Source of the DNA: Dysidea avara
Taxonomy: Eukaryota; Porifera; Demospongiae; Dictyoceratida; Dysideidae
DNA length: 64,000 bases
Reading direction: 5' to 3'
Assembly (NCBI RefSeq): GCF_963678975.1
Contig: NC_089276.1
Coordinates: 23,605,059-23,669,058 of the forward strand
The notes beneath the pieces are model-generated. The model was not told where the DNA came from. It worked only from the letters and a program-made list of their open reading frames with translations, and did no database searches. Position 1 is the stretch's first letter. Each line of letters starts with the position of its first letter. Positions 26,601 to 35,587 of the stretch are shown in pieces. A program made the position numbers and the translations under genes.

Positions 26601-29600
26601 GCGTGAGCGTGCGTGCGTGCATGTGTTTGTGTGTGTACGTGTGTGCATGTGAGTGTGCGAGTGTGTGTACATGTGTACGTGCGTGTATGAACAAACATTG
26701 TAATTGATATTCCCTATTTTAGGTAATAATGGTGTCATCATACAGTTTCGAAGTTTATCTACAAGTGTTAGTTGTCAATATGGCTCTCAACCAGACATGG
26801 ATTGCTCTACTAATATTTGTACTCTGTGCATTCCCCAGTATAGCATTCCGCCTGTCACCAGTGATTAGTTCAGTAGCTGGATTTACTAGTGGCTTATTTA
26901 TACCCCGTGAATCCATGCCTCCTTGGTGAGTTGATAGTGTAGACTCTAGAATGACATGTATGGTTTACACAAAAACTCTAGTTACATGTGCTTGTTTACA
27001 TTGGAGTAAAATGTGGCTTCACCATTTCTAAGCTTTAATAGCCTTCTTGCTTGCTTGTAACACTATACCATCATGAATTTGTTGAGTCATGGTGAAGATG
27101 AGACAAATCCAAATTCCATAGATTGTTGTACTCATGACTTCTGATGTGCTTTTAGTTTATTTTCAATATAGTTGCTATAGAATTGCATTCAATAATAAAG
27201 CTGAAACTTTAACAGATCATCAATTTATCCTTCTAGACATGTAGCTAAGAAACCATAATATGAATTCAAGAAAAATGCCAACTAGTTGGGTTTTTATTCA
27301 GCAGATCACATGCAGTATAATATAAATCAGATCCTTATTACCTGTAGGGTGACTGAAGTGCCACTCTCTGGTATATTCATTAAGGTAGCTCAATCTGAAG
27401 GTTATCATGATTATTTTAGAATTAATGACAGCTTGTGCATTATTTCACAATATTAAGAAAACATTGATATCTAACTTACAAACACATATGTAACTATGCC
27501 CAAAATATTGCTGAGTATACATAAAATGTGTGAAAATTTGGTACAGGTAGCTTCAACCATTGGTAAGCTACAATACACCAAATACTTGAAACTGGGTCAT
27601 ATATATGTGCACTATTTGTATACATTCTTTTTGTAAGGAAAACTTATTTAGTTCTGTTCATACCTATCTGTACACAGGTATCGTTGGTTGTTCTTTGTTA
27701 ATCCTAACTACTATGGTTTCTCCTCAACTTCTTATCTACTGTTAAAAGAGTTTGACTCAAACTGTGCTGGAAATGAGCTGGAGTGTTATATCTCCACTGG
27801 GGACTACACCTTGACACAGTTCAATTTCAATGAAACCAACCCCGCTCTGCATGTAACAGTGAGTGTTCAGTAAACTAAAGACTTGCATATAGTCTGTACT
27901 GTAACTGTTTAGGAAAAGCTAACATATCAGCACTTTGAATTTCGCAGATGGTCCAAGCTATTGTAAATTGAAGTGTAGTAGGCATGTGTGATTTTTTGCC
28001 GTTAAACTTTGTAGATGTACTAGTTTATCAATCATTCCCATGTAGGCGTGACAAAAAAATCTGTCTTTTCTGATGCAAATTATCATCTACAACTCTGTGA
28101 CCATTAAAACAATCCATGAATTCACCTCTAAATGTATGCCAAATTTTACAGCAGTTGAGGTACAAATTTGTGTTTATACTGGTTTTGTAGAGTATGCAAA
28201 AAATGAAGAAAAACTTACTGAAGCCCCTGAAAAAAATGTAAAAAATTAAGAAATTAAGCCTATCTGTGTATAAGATGATTTTGCTTAGATTTGGTGTGTG
28301 GGGTACCAAAAGTGGAGGGCAATTACAAAATTGTGTAATTTTGAGAAGGAACCATGGAGCCTATGCACAACATGGTATGGTGTGCCAGCTTTCTTGGCTG
28401 CACTACTCACTATCAGGTGTATTGATTTTTAAAAATGAAAAAGGCAATGTTCAAATTTTTATGTAACTTTGCCAGTGGATCAAAGTGCAGTATATAGTAA
28501 GCTCACAAACACAGCAGCTTGTAGTAGTTGTGCACTTACGGTCTTATGCCTGATAACAGTAATAGTCAAGATGCAGATTATTGCTCTTGCTCCAACTTCC
28601 TCAACAAGCATTAGTGCAGTCACTGTAAATTTCAGTAATTTCCTGATGACTTAGCTGCTGAGTTTTAGTATCTGTCTGCAGTTGAAGTACAAAAAATCAA
28701 GTGAACTTGGAATAGTGTAGAAATACATTCATTGAGAGTGGTTGCATGTTGAACTAATTTTTATAAGTGCCCACATGAGAATCCATATAACACAGGAATT
28801 GAACAGCCCACATTTGTCACCCTTGACACATTGTATCACATCTTTGTAGTTGTTTGCGTTTAATGTTATTTTTATTAAAGTCATGTTAGGTTGAATGCGG
28901 AGACAATTCCAGATCCCAAGTTGTGTGGTTCATTTAGGTGCTTGCCTAGAATGTCAGTTGTCCTGGTGTAGAATTTTCTGCTAACAGTTTTGTTGCCAAG
29001 ATTCTGACTATATAGGCTTTGATCCTTTGTACATGTCCCTAGTATACACGTTTACATGTAATATGTATATCTTATAAAGTGTACTATAAATTCATGAGTT
29101 TGTATAATTAATGTGCGTTTGTAGTAGATAAAGTATGTTTTATAGCTGTAAATGTACTACTGTAGTAGATGTTGTATAATTTGTCATCAGATTTTGCTGT
29201 TGATGACAGTTGGTTACCTCTCATACTAGCAGTGATAGCAATGTGGATCAGACATGCCGACTTTGGTCCTACACTTCGGTGACTTCAGGCTATATTCTTT
29301 AAGTAAGATATCGCCATGTCAGTAACATACGTTTGAGTGGGTCACTATAATGAGTTTGTATAGAAATGGTGTCCACTAAGTTACTCCCTGCTATACAAGT
29401 TTTCAACCTCCTTGTAGGTCCCGAAAATACAAAGCAAACTTTTCTGAGTAATGTGTAAATTAATATGTTAAATAATGCTGTGTCAATTTTAATTGCACAT
29501 TAATAAAAAAGACAAAAGATAAATACATTGATGCTGTTGCCTCTTTCCAGGTCTTACAGTAGAATATCTAGTTTTGACCAGTGGTTGAAATTTGAATCTC

Positions 29601-30829
29601 CAACAGAAACAGAAAATGAGAGTGAACAGATGGGGTCTGACATTCAAATGACAGAAATTGGTAGTGCAACTAATAGCGATCAAGATGAATATTGCAGTGA
29701 CATTGATGAAGATGATGAAATATACTTTGATGATATGGAATTAGAAAGCACAGCTCCTCTTGTAGCACAAGGTCAACAATTTAATGGTGGCAATAAGACA
29801 AATACCTCAACTAGCATCATTTTCTCCAAACAACAACATAGTAAGCTATCTTTGCCTACTGTTGAAGAAGAAGAACCATATCCTACCACTACATAAAATA
29901 ATGGCTCAGACTTGCAACTTGAGAAGTTACGAGACTACTCTATTGGATCCCAAGGTAGACAAGACACCAATCATGAGTTATTCAAGAAACAAGCCAGCTC
30001 ATTCAGTTTACCAGAAACAGGGAATTCTTCTAATCTTGAACTACTTGTGAGAAGAAAACCATCTATAGATAGAACTGAAGCTGGAAGCAAAACACATCAT
30101 AAACTACAAAGAAGAAGTACAAGACAGCGATTTTCTCGAAAACCTAAAGATTTGCATCTTCAACATCGTACATCACGTTTCCAGAGTAAGTTTTTCAATG
30201 ATGATGAATTTCATGTAATCTGGAAACCTGACACACCAAATGTCACAACTGCCAGACTGAGTGATTCAATGCAAAAGAATCTTAGTACTTCTACTACAGT
30301 GCCAAAAATTGATCCTAGTTTACCTAAGTCAACTTCTTGGAGCCAACAATGTGAAACTGTTTCTCCAGCAGCTATTAGCACTACATCCACACCAAGTACA
30401 CCAGCAGATTTGCGCTTTAGACAAAAACAATTATTAGAACGTGTCAATGTAGCTCGTGAAGTGTCTAAAGATCAGAACATTAAACTGGTACAGCCAGAAG
30501 TTTCTCAAAATGTCAAGCAACGTGCTCTCCGACTTGCTTCAAGATATGTTTCTTTCCGAATTAGTAAGAAACCTCAAAATATGGCTGATGTAGTATTGCA
30601 AGCCCAAAAACAATCACTTCTTGCCAACTCTGATCAACCACTAAGTCCAAAACAAAAGTGGCAAAGGGCTGTTTTATTATCAGCCAACAAAACAAAAGTA
30701 ATGAAAAATTCATCAGAAACTTCATTAAGTAGTAGTTATTCAGAAATACAGCCCATCAGTATCCATACAATTGGTCAAAGAATGAGCAGGATGAGCAAAA
30801 GCCCATATCACAGTGAATTTCCAATGTAA
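11149..30829 (+). CDS. Notum/pectin-acetylesterase-like hydrolase fused to ABCG transporter
   Basis: About 20 exons encode a predicted protein of roughly 1,775 residues. In order: signal peptide, extracellular alpha/beta-hydrolase of the Notum/PAE family (triad about S220, D343, H418), one transmembrane helix (about 528-555), acidic cytosolic linker, ABC nucleotide-binding domain (Walker A, Q-loop, LSGGQ, Walker B, H-loop), ABC2 membrane domain with six helices, and a Ser/Thr-rich tail. Exons: 11149-11380, 12608-13724, 14292-14682, 15202-15371, 15444-15462 (micro), 16232-16478, 17514-17762, 18451-18512, 19171-19368, 19725-19866, 19912-20057, 20981-21095, 22922-23093, 23594-23721, 26270-26391, 26462-26578, 26723-26925, 27678-27858, 29169-29278, 29551-29840, 29910-30829. 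Phases match at every junction if the micro-exon is accepted. Two apparent frameshifts remain in the hydrolase part. ABCG proteins export sterols and other lipids; the substrate here is unknown. Confidence 0.8.
14885..15110. mobile_element. Short inverted-repeat MITE in intron 3
   Basis: TACCATGTATGTACAAATTT at the left and its imperfect inverse ending ATGTATATGGTA at the right bound 226 bp rich in 'tttcacgg/tttcgagg' phrases. It resembles the element at 33627-33827. Confidence 0.55.
15202..16478 (+). CDS. Cytosolic linker exons of the fusion gene, with candidate 19-nt micro-exon
   Basis: Exon 15202-15371 joins exon 3 in phase 0 (HQ-VYHTILDLNKEF) and ends in phase 2. Exon 16232-16478 must be entered in phase 0 (FPECVDKISIACLDLHYS). 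The mismatch is resolved by a 19-nt micro-exon at 15444-15462, which follows a strong polypyrimidine-CAG acceptor and adds about STITLHY; its donor (GTTTTT) is weak. The linker is helical then very acidic (NNNFDGDSDDCGDE, NEEET) with no recognised domain. Exon 16232-16478 ends in phase 1 and joins 17514 correctly. Confidence 0.6.
17015..17410 (-). repeat. Family A repeat, minus-strand copy in intron 5
   Basis: Carries the reverse complement of the family A landmarks: 'ccttcatgataccttggcag', 'ttgattttttcacagttcta' and 'gcagtacatacaatgtatga'. It is truncated at the side away from the 'gccaaggt' end. Confidence 0.65.
17514..20057 (+). CDS. ABCG nucleotide-binding domain exons
   Basis: Five exons (17514-17762, 18451-18512, 19171-19368, 19725-19866, 19912-20057) encode a complete ATPase. 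Walker A GPSGSGKTT spans the 17762/18451 junction; the Q-loop is in GYVLQ; the signature is GLSGGQKKRLTIA; Walker B plus D-loop VIFLDEPTSGLDS spans the 45-bp intron 19867-19911; the H-loop is TIHQP. The upstream phrase VILKGISLYFNPGHLVAIMG and the EELTVRENL motif are typical of the ABCG subfamily. All five exons keep phase, and every catalytic residue is present. The NBD precedes the membrane domain, as ABCG proteins require. Confidence 0.92.
20981..23093 (+). CDS. ABCG post-NBD exons (NPAD region)
   Basis: Exons 20981-21095 and 22922-23093 follow the NBD in frame. The first reads VAYHGSPFKAYEVF, the ABCG 'Y.G....A..YF' segment. The junction restores NPADVIMDML, matching the ABCG motif NPADF..D. 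A charged stretch (SREEEETTDSDDGF) leads to FGKW before the membrane domain. The 1.8-kb intron between them carries a minus-strand family A repeat (22010-22700). Confidence 0.85.
22010..22700 (-). repeat. Family A repeat, minus-strand copy in intron 11
   Basis: Shares 'cagcttggcagtactgtgta', a 'gattgcagaggcacttcttg' block and the 'aagggacatcacctacatg' block with the other copies, in reverse order. Confidence 0.6.
22720..22890. repeat. Hairpin-bearing repeat related to 6010-6170
   Basis: 'agaatgcagaaaaaaa' (22725) pairs with 'tttttttctgcattct' (22781). The adjoining 'cctgtattcacaggctt' block is the reverse complement of 6036-6075, so this is a dispersed repeat. It sits just before exon 22922. 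Confidence 0.5.
23594..29278 (+). CDS. ABC2 membrane domain exons
   Basis: Exons 23594-23721, 26270-26391, 26462-26578, 26723-26925, 27678-27858 and 29169-29278 encode the transmembrane domain. Helices are seen at PQLAYLPVIFLSYGFLLG, ALLIVSGFCVNSVASALFMF, VRFVFLGLIPVILCGGILYL, WIALLIFVLCAFPSIAF, VISSVAGFTSGLFI and WLPLILAVIAMWIRH. IPRESMPPWYRW...NPNYYGF is the usual ABCG loop before the last extracellular segment, which here contains two cysteines (SNCAGNELECY) and an N-glycosylation site (NFNET). The last exon is entered in phase 0 only with the TAG acceptor at 29166-29168; a CAG further on (29188-29190) would break the frame. Confidence 0.85.
24277..24421. mobile_element. 145-bp hAT-type MITE with 8-bp TSD ATCTGGCT
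   Basis: It begins CAGGGCCACCCACAG and ends CTCTGGGCGGCCCTG, which are imperfect inverted repeats. ATCTGGCT flanks both ends (24269-24276 and 24422-24429). The right end is the same sequence, inverted, as the start of the larger element at 37713, which identifies one family. Confidence 0.85.
24855..26215 (+). repeat. Family A repeat split by a nested MITE (intron 13)
   Basis: The 'aaagtagggaaacaggggag' block (24879) and its inverted partner 'caacctcccttgttccc' (25491) flank an insert at about 24934-25411. After that the usual landmarks run to 'ccaaggcacaatgaagcta' near 26155. Confidence 0.65.
24934..25411. mobile_element. MITE nested inside family A repeat
   Basis: An AT-rich insert full of 'agtaactaagtaat' phrases starts near CAGTGTCGTTACG and ends AATTGCCCCAACTCTG. 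These are loosely inverted ends of the kind seen in hAT MITEs (CAGAGTTGGGGCAATTAC read from the right end). Exact borders and target duplication are uncertain. Confidence 0.5.
26579..26700 (+). repeat. GT-rich microsatellite in intron 15
   Basis: An irregular (GT)n/(GTGC)n tract begins at the splice donor of exon 26462-26578. The open frames on both strands here are products of the repeat. Confidence 0.8.
28020..28420 (+). repeat. Family S repeat, degenerate copy in intron 17
   Basis: 'gtaggcgtgacaaaaaaatc' and the later 'ccatggagcctatgcac...ggtgtgccagctttcttgg' blocks are diverged reverse complements of 6230-6690. The open frame through it is accidental. Confidence 0.5.
29551..30829 (+). 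CDS. Long Ser/Thr-rich C-terminal tail of the fusion gene
   Basis: Exon 29551 joins 29278 in phase (TLR-SYSRISSFDQW). Read without splicing, the frame stops at TAA 29894-29896. However, a GTAAGC donor at 29841 and a CAG acceptor at 29907-29909 define a 69-bp intron, a multiple of three, whose removal deletes that stop and joins to 305 further codons ending TAA 30827-30829. The tail is acidic at first (DQDEYCSDIDEDDE), then basic and Ser/Thr/Gln-rich, with no recognised domain. The same frame is open for another 112 codons after that TAA, to 31165. Such tails often carry phosphorylation or trafficking signals; that is inference. Confidence 0.65.
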
Positions 30830-31165
30830 CAGTCAGATTATACTTTGTCATCAAAGTCAAAGGATTCTTCAAGCACAAAGAAAAGTGCACTAAAAACTTG
30901 TGCTAGTTGCGCATTAATGAACACTAAACCCCTACTAGAAGATGCTACTGAACTGGAAAATGATTGTTATGAAACAACAGCTAAATTTTCCACTGCAGCT
31001 AATTCATCTGTTGAGAATAAGAATTCCACCAATACACTGGAAGTAACAGATGGCTCTTCTGCAGCATCACCTGATGATAATGATTGTAAGGATGTATCAG
31101 AAGCTGATAAAAAATTTGCTGCAGTACATAAACCAGCACTGGCTACAGCAAGAGTATTTCAATGA
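30830..31165 (+). other. In-frame open extension after the TAA stop
   Basis: Immediately after TAA the same frame is open for 112 codons up to TGA at 31163-31165. Its composition (Ser, Thr, Lys, acidic) is like that of the tail before it. It may be 3'UTR, a readthrough extension, or sequence cut off by a nonsense mutation. Confidence 0.4.
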
Positions 31166-31285
31166 CTGGCTTTGTGACTAAAGTGGTCAAACATATTATT
31201 GAGCTGCTCAATACTGTAGCTATAATTTGTAATGTGTGTGTGTGTATGTGTGTTCATAAAATTTCATGATATAGTTAAATGAAAT

Positions 31286-31307
31286 AATAAATAGCTAATC
31301 AAATAAA
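31286..31307 (+). terminator. Polyadenylation signals of the fusion gene
   Basis: Two AATAAA hexamers (31286-31291 and 31302-31307) lie 120-140 bp past the end of the open frame and are the likely 3' end of the transcript. Confidence 0.5.
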
Positions 31308-31309
31308 CT

Positions 31310-32558
31310 GACAATAGAAACCTCTAAGTGTTACTAACAAGTGTTTATTTTGGGAGTAGCTAATCAAAATTGTTGACATGAAGCCTTTTAAGTACATCAA
31401 CTAGAGTGGTCAATTATTATGGTCAGACACAGTTGGATAGATGTGCACTACAAGGTGGTCTCTATATGTGATTAGTAGGCAATTGCTAATTGGAGTACAA
31501 AATGCTGGTACGTAATGAGTAGAATTATTCCCTGCACTCAAATGTGTGCAATAAGTTACCTACAAATTGACTTGATTATTTTACTGAGTAATGTTGTAGC
31601 TATACCTGTTAGTAGTAAACATGTATGAATTAGCATAAAATTTTTGAAATGCCTGAGCTAGCTAATATCCCACACACTATATAGTTACATTAAGGAGAAG
31701 AAGCTTAAGGTAGAGGAACAAACACTAATACTTAAATCATTGCCTTGATAACTGAAGCTAAGTGAGTAGCTCTATATACCATCCACTGGGACAACCATCT
31801 CTTGCAGTGACATTGATGTTGACAATTTTCTTCTGCATCCTAAGCAAACAATTGTTTCACATACAATACCTCCATTACTGGTCATCAATTCGAATTGAAA
31901 GTACCCCAACTTGTCACCAGTTTCAAGATAATAGATGTAGATGATCTCACAAGGTAATACATTATGGTCAATAATTATTCACCACACACAAATGCATCTG
32001 TGATGTTACATAAGAGCATTGTTAGATATCTGACACTTGAGGATGCATTCTTAGTGTTAAATTTCCGATTCTCTTTTTCAGTATCCTTGCAGGTACTGGT
32101 ACTGAGTTCTGGATTAAGGAGGTGATCCGGATTATAATATATCTACAACAGCACTAAAGCAACTCTTTATGACTTAGTTTAGCTTTCTAACTGCAAAGAT
32201 AGAGACCTATACATCATGTATATAATAGTGCTAGAATTTATTTTTACTACAAAATGGCTATTGACAAATTTTTGCAACATTCAATTACCGCAACACAAAA
32301 TGATGGAATTCAGACAAGTAAGGGCCTACGACTCAAATATAGCTATAGTATAATTAAAACCCATATTCAAGTGGATCAACATGTGGTACATTGTGCAAAA
32401 GGATAATGTACAGTATAATACTGGTTAAGATTAATACAACACATTTACATTACATAAAAATATATACAACTTTTACATGCCTGATATATAACTTTGTGTT
32501 TAATTGTTATACTTTATCTGCTTATATGTATGTTGCAAAGGCTTTATTTCATAAAGCT
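31310..32558. other. Intergenic, no gene seen
   Basis: AT-rich DNA between two convergently oriented genes, the plus-strand fusion gene and the minus-strand GPCR. It presumably includes the 3'UTR of the GPCR. I found no supported exon. Confidence 0.5.
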
Positions 32559-33539
32559 CTAGCTACAGTACATGCACAATAGCCTCTTTGATACCCTGAT
32601 CATTGGTCCACGGACTTGTTTGAAATACAAGCCATACACAAATGGGTCAAGAAGAAATGTCGTATAAGTGACATTGGGAACAATGATGTAGTCCATAATG
32701 TTGTGATAAGCTGTGGAGTTTATCAGTACTTCTCCTGGAATATACAATGTCAGGAAGAGCACACCAATAGAATAATTCCCAAATAAAATAACCAGTAATG
32801 TCTCAATAGGTTTAATGTGGTGCTTGAGTTTGTGCTGCTTTCGTTTTAAAGCTTCAACTTGACTGGTAGAACCTGATAATCTGGTTTCCTTTTGGATTTG
32901 TTTGTTAACTTGATAAGTTTTAATGGCTAAGTAGACATTGAGGGACATTGTTATAATTGTTTCCATAAAGACTGGTGTTGCATAAGTTGTTATAGTTTCA
33001 ACGAAAGCATTGCCATAAGTGCAGGTACCATACTCAGACACTTCAACATAATCATCACTGTTAAAAAGCAGATGAACTGTAAGTGCCATTGATAAAGGCC
33101 ATAAAATGACACATATGCTTAGAGTGACAGAGGTTGTCATAATTCTTTTGTGTTTGAAAGGAAATCTGATAGCAATTACTTTGTCAACTGATATCATCAA
33201 CATTGTAAAATGAAGCACAACTATCGGATGAAAGAGAAAATAGTACACATTACAACTGATAAAATCTCCTACCCCAATAGCATAGCCAATAGTCATAATA
33301 GCAGACATCGCACAAAACAGCACTGCTAATATCATATCAGTTATCATCAAATTAGCCACAAAGATGTTATGAGGCCTGTGTAACCTTCTTGTAGTATTGA
33401 TGGTGACTAAGACCAAACTAGCCATTAGAAAAATGATCAGTGTAGCCATCACCTTGAATCCCAAGGACAGGTAGGTAGAATACTCTGGAAGATTGTCTAC
33501 ATCTTGTGATAGAAACAGTCCTGAATGTTTTGCTAGCAA
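32559..33539 (-). CDS. Rhodopsin-class 7TM GPCR, intronless
   Basis: A single 326-codon frame has seven hydrophobic helices. Family landmarks: the helix 2 region NLMITDM with the conserved Asp; the helix 3 cysteine (FISCNVYYF), paired with one in extracellular loop 2 (YGTCTYG); DKVIAIRFPFKHKR in place of the DRY box; a Lys/His-rich third loop (ALKRKQHKLKHHIK); DPFVYGL at the end of helix 7 in place of NPxxY, followed by a short basic helix 8 and a Cys-rich end (LLCMYCS) suited to palmitoylation. Length is normal for class A. The ligand cannot be predicted. The start codon at 33537-33539 lies just inside a short N-terminus. It is transcribed toward the fusion gene. Confidence 0.9.
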   Translation of the reverse strand: MLAKHSGLFLSQDVDNLPEYSTYLSLGFKVMATLIIFLMASLVLVTINTTRRLHRPHNIFVANLMITDMILAVLFCAMSAIMTIGYAIGVGDFISCNVYYFLFHPIVVLHFTMLMISVDKVIAIRFPFKHKRIMTTSVTLSICVILWPLSMALTVHLLFNSDDYVEVSEYGTCTYGNAFVETITTYATPVFMETIITMSLNVYLAIKTYQVNKQIQKETRLSGSTSQVEALKRKQHKLKHHIKPIETLLVILFGNYSIGVLFLTLYIPGEVLINSTAYHNIMDYIIVPNVTYTTFLLDPFVYGLYFKQVRGPMIRVSKRLLCMYCS

Positions 33540-33626
33540 GTTCCTGATTGATGTTCGTATATAAAATGGTGGTGGTTAGTGTATTCAGTGAAACACAACA
33601 GGTATTGTTTGTCACAGTAAAATGCA

Positions 33627-33827
33627 TACCGTATAGGGCAAGAAATTTTCATGGTATTAAATTTTCGTGGATTGCTAAAATATGTAATTTTCATGGAATA
33701 AATTTTCGTGGTTTAAACATCAATCTCCATACAACTAGTACAGGAGCTAATGTTTAATTTTTGCAGATAAGACACCTGCAAAATCCATGAAAATTTGTAT
33801 CCCACAAAAATTTCTTACCCTACGGTA
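33627..33827. mobile_element. 201-bp TIR MITE upstream of the GPCR
   Basis: TACCGTATAGGGCAAGAAAT at the left is matched by the inverse ATTTCTTACCCTACGGTA at the right. The body has repeated 'attttcgtgg/attttcatgg' phrases, as in 14885-15110. It lies about 90 bp from the GPCR start codon, so it may sit in the promoter. Confidence 0.7.
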
Positions 33828-33849
33828 ACAAGATCTTTATATGTATAGA

Positions 33850-33930
33850 TTGTTAATTGAATCAAATATGAACCTTGGTTAGAGGTTGCCTTGTCTACAA
33901 CTTGTGAAAGAAATAGTGCTGAATGTTTCT
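33850..33930 (-). pseudogene. Duplicated fragment of the GPCR 5' coding end
   Basis: 'ttgtctacaacttgtgaaag' with the following 'aaatagtgctgaatgttt' is a diverged copy of 33493-33530, which encodes the first residues of the GPCR. It is about 50 bp and has an interrupted frame: a remnant of a tandem duplication. Confidence 0.5.
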
Positions 33931-33939
33931 CATAACCAG

Positions 33940-34185
33940 ATGCTGTGGATGGCATCTGTTGTAGCTTCAAATTCACCCACTTCACAACCAACGTACACTG
34001 TTCTAAATGTTAAAAAGTACCAAAGTGTTGGAAATTCTGTAAGTAATTTATTATTCCTTATAGTGTTTTTATAAGTGCTTGATTGTAGAGAACAGGTGGA
34101 GTTGCTGCAGTTGTTTCCCATTTATTAGCCATTGTTGCTATGTATGTTGGCTATCAGTTTCATTTCGTAAATGAAAAATTGTAGA
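33940..34185 (+). CDS. Possible two-exon small membrane protein
   Basis: Exon 33940-34038 (33 codons from an ATG just after a CAG acceptor) ends at a GTAAGT donor in phase 0. After a 50-bp intron, exon 34089-34185 continues in phase and stops at TAG. The joined product is about 64 residues: a Ser/Thr-rich N-terminal half, then one strong helix (GGVAAVVSHLLAIVAMYVG) and a short tail. It could be a complete small membrane protein or the last exons of a longer type I protein. I do not recognise a family. Support is splice signals plus phase only. Confidence 0.3.
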
Positions 34186-34734
34186 TGTGACACATATATT
34201 TTTCCCTTTGTGTGAAACTGATAGATGTGAAACTAAATTGTAGATGTGAAACTATTTTTCCCTTTGTGTGAAACATATATTTTTCCCATTGCTAGCTAGC
34301 TACATGTACAAGTGTATAATATATATATAAATTTTTATTTAGAAATAATTTCATTTTAAGATCATTTCAATTACCATACTATTAACACTAAGCTAAAATC
34401 TTGACTGCCATACTAATGTTAAACACTTTTGTACCCAACTAGCTCTCATACCCCTGCAGGCTGCTCTTTTCCTTTTGCATGTAATTCCCACAAGAAAGTC
34501 TGCACTTCAGTTTTTAAAGCTATGTACCAGTGTACTGTGCTGAGCTATTTTATAATGGAAGCTGGCCATGTACATCAGCTTGATATGGTGTAACATTAAG
34601 CTGACCGTTTTATTACAAACAATGCAAGGGTTACTGCATGCAATGTTAAGTTAGTTAATCTCCCATCTTTATCACAAGGAAGAGATAACATGGAACTTGT
34701 AACCTTTTATAAAATTGTCAACTAACTATTTCAG

Positions 34735-35045
34735 ATATCCATCAACGAATTAATCCCTCCATCCATACCACAACTAAAGGCCATGCATCCTTACCACTCG
34801 CTATATGAGACCCTATCAAAAATTGACTCATCAGCAATAAAGTTATTGAAGTAATGGAAAAACAACAACCTACCTCCTGATGAATGCAGCAGGAACAATA
34901 CATTTAGACAGTTGATAAACGTTATAATCATCTCATCTACGTATATTGTAATTTTCCTGTTCCTTATACTCCCTGCATGGTGGAGGGAAAGTTTGTATTC
35001 AATGTTTATGCTGCCCACTATGCAGACTTCAAAACAGGTTCACAG
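34735..35045 (+). CDS. Possible exon pair with one TM helix, unrecognised
   Basis: After a good acceptor (ctaactatttcag) a frame runs 34735-34850. If a 39-bp GTAATG...GCAG intron (34851-34889) is removed, the frame continues in phase to TAA at 35043-35045. It includes a hydrophobic helix (VIIISSTYIVIFLFLILP). Without that intron there is an in-frame stop at 34851. Further exon-like frames (35195-35307) follow. Decayed gene or chance; low confidence. Confidence 0.22.
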
Positions 35046-35587
35046 ATAACTATTATGGAGTTTAACAATTCCTCTCCCACAATCTTCGTGCAAGATATTG
35101 CCTCCTATTCTTTGCATGGATTGCTGATGTAGTTAAACAGAAAGTTCAGTAACTATACTTAGCTATTATAGAATTGGTTTGAACTTCCAGCATATCAATA
35201 TTATACAGGACAGTGTGGCTTTACTTCTTATGTAAATACATATGCATTAGATTGGCAACTCATCCATAGATTTTTGCCTGGTTCTACCATGCAGAATTAT
35301 AGAGATTGTAAGTGTAGCTCTCAATATATGTAGATGTGTAGTATAGCTATTTCTATCATATAATTCCTTGTATTTTATTATAAAAGCTACTTGCTGCTTG
35401 CTGTTACTGCTGCAGTTTGCTGCTGCTCAGTCAAGGCTCTGAAAGATAAATATCACTAGAACATTGTAGCTACCATGGAGGACTATTCTGCCTTTTGGTT
35501 GTGGAGACTTTTGGAATTATGGACTCAATTTGCTGTCAGTGTAGAAATGCTACATGCAAGACATACTAGGATTTCCTAGGAAGGTGC

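Noticed and set aside
26506..26741. His/Thr-rich frames on the minus strand and Cys/Val-rich frame on the plus strand
   Set aside because: They cross a GT-rich microsatellite in intron 15 of the fusion gene; the true exons on either side use the ABCG frame.
29894..29896. TAA taken as proof that the fusion gene is a pseudogene or ends here
   Set aside because: A canonical 69-bp GT-AG intron in the same frame removes this codon, and coding sequence continues.
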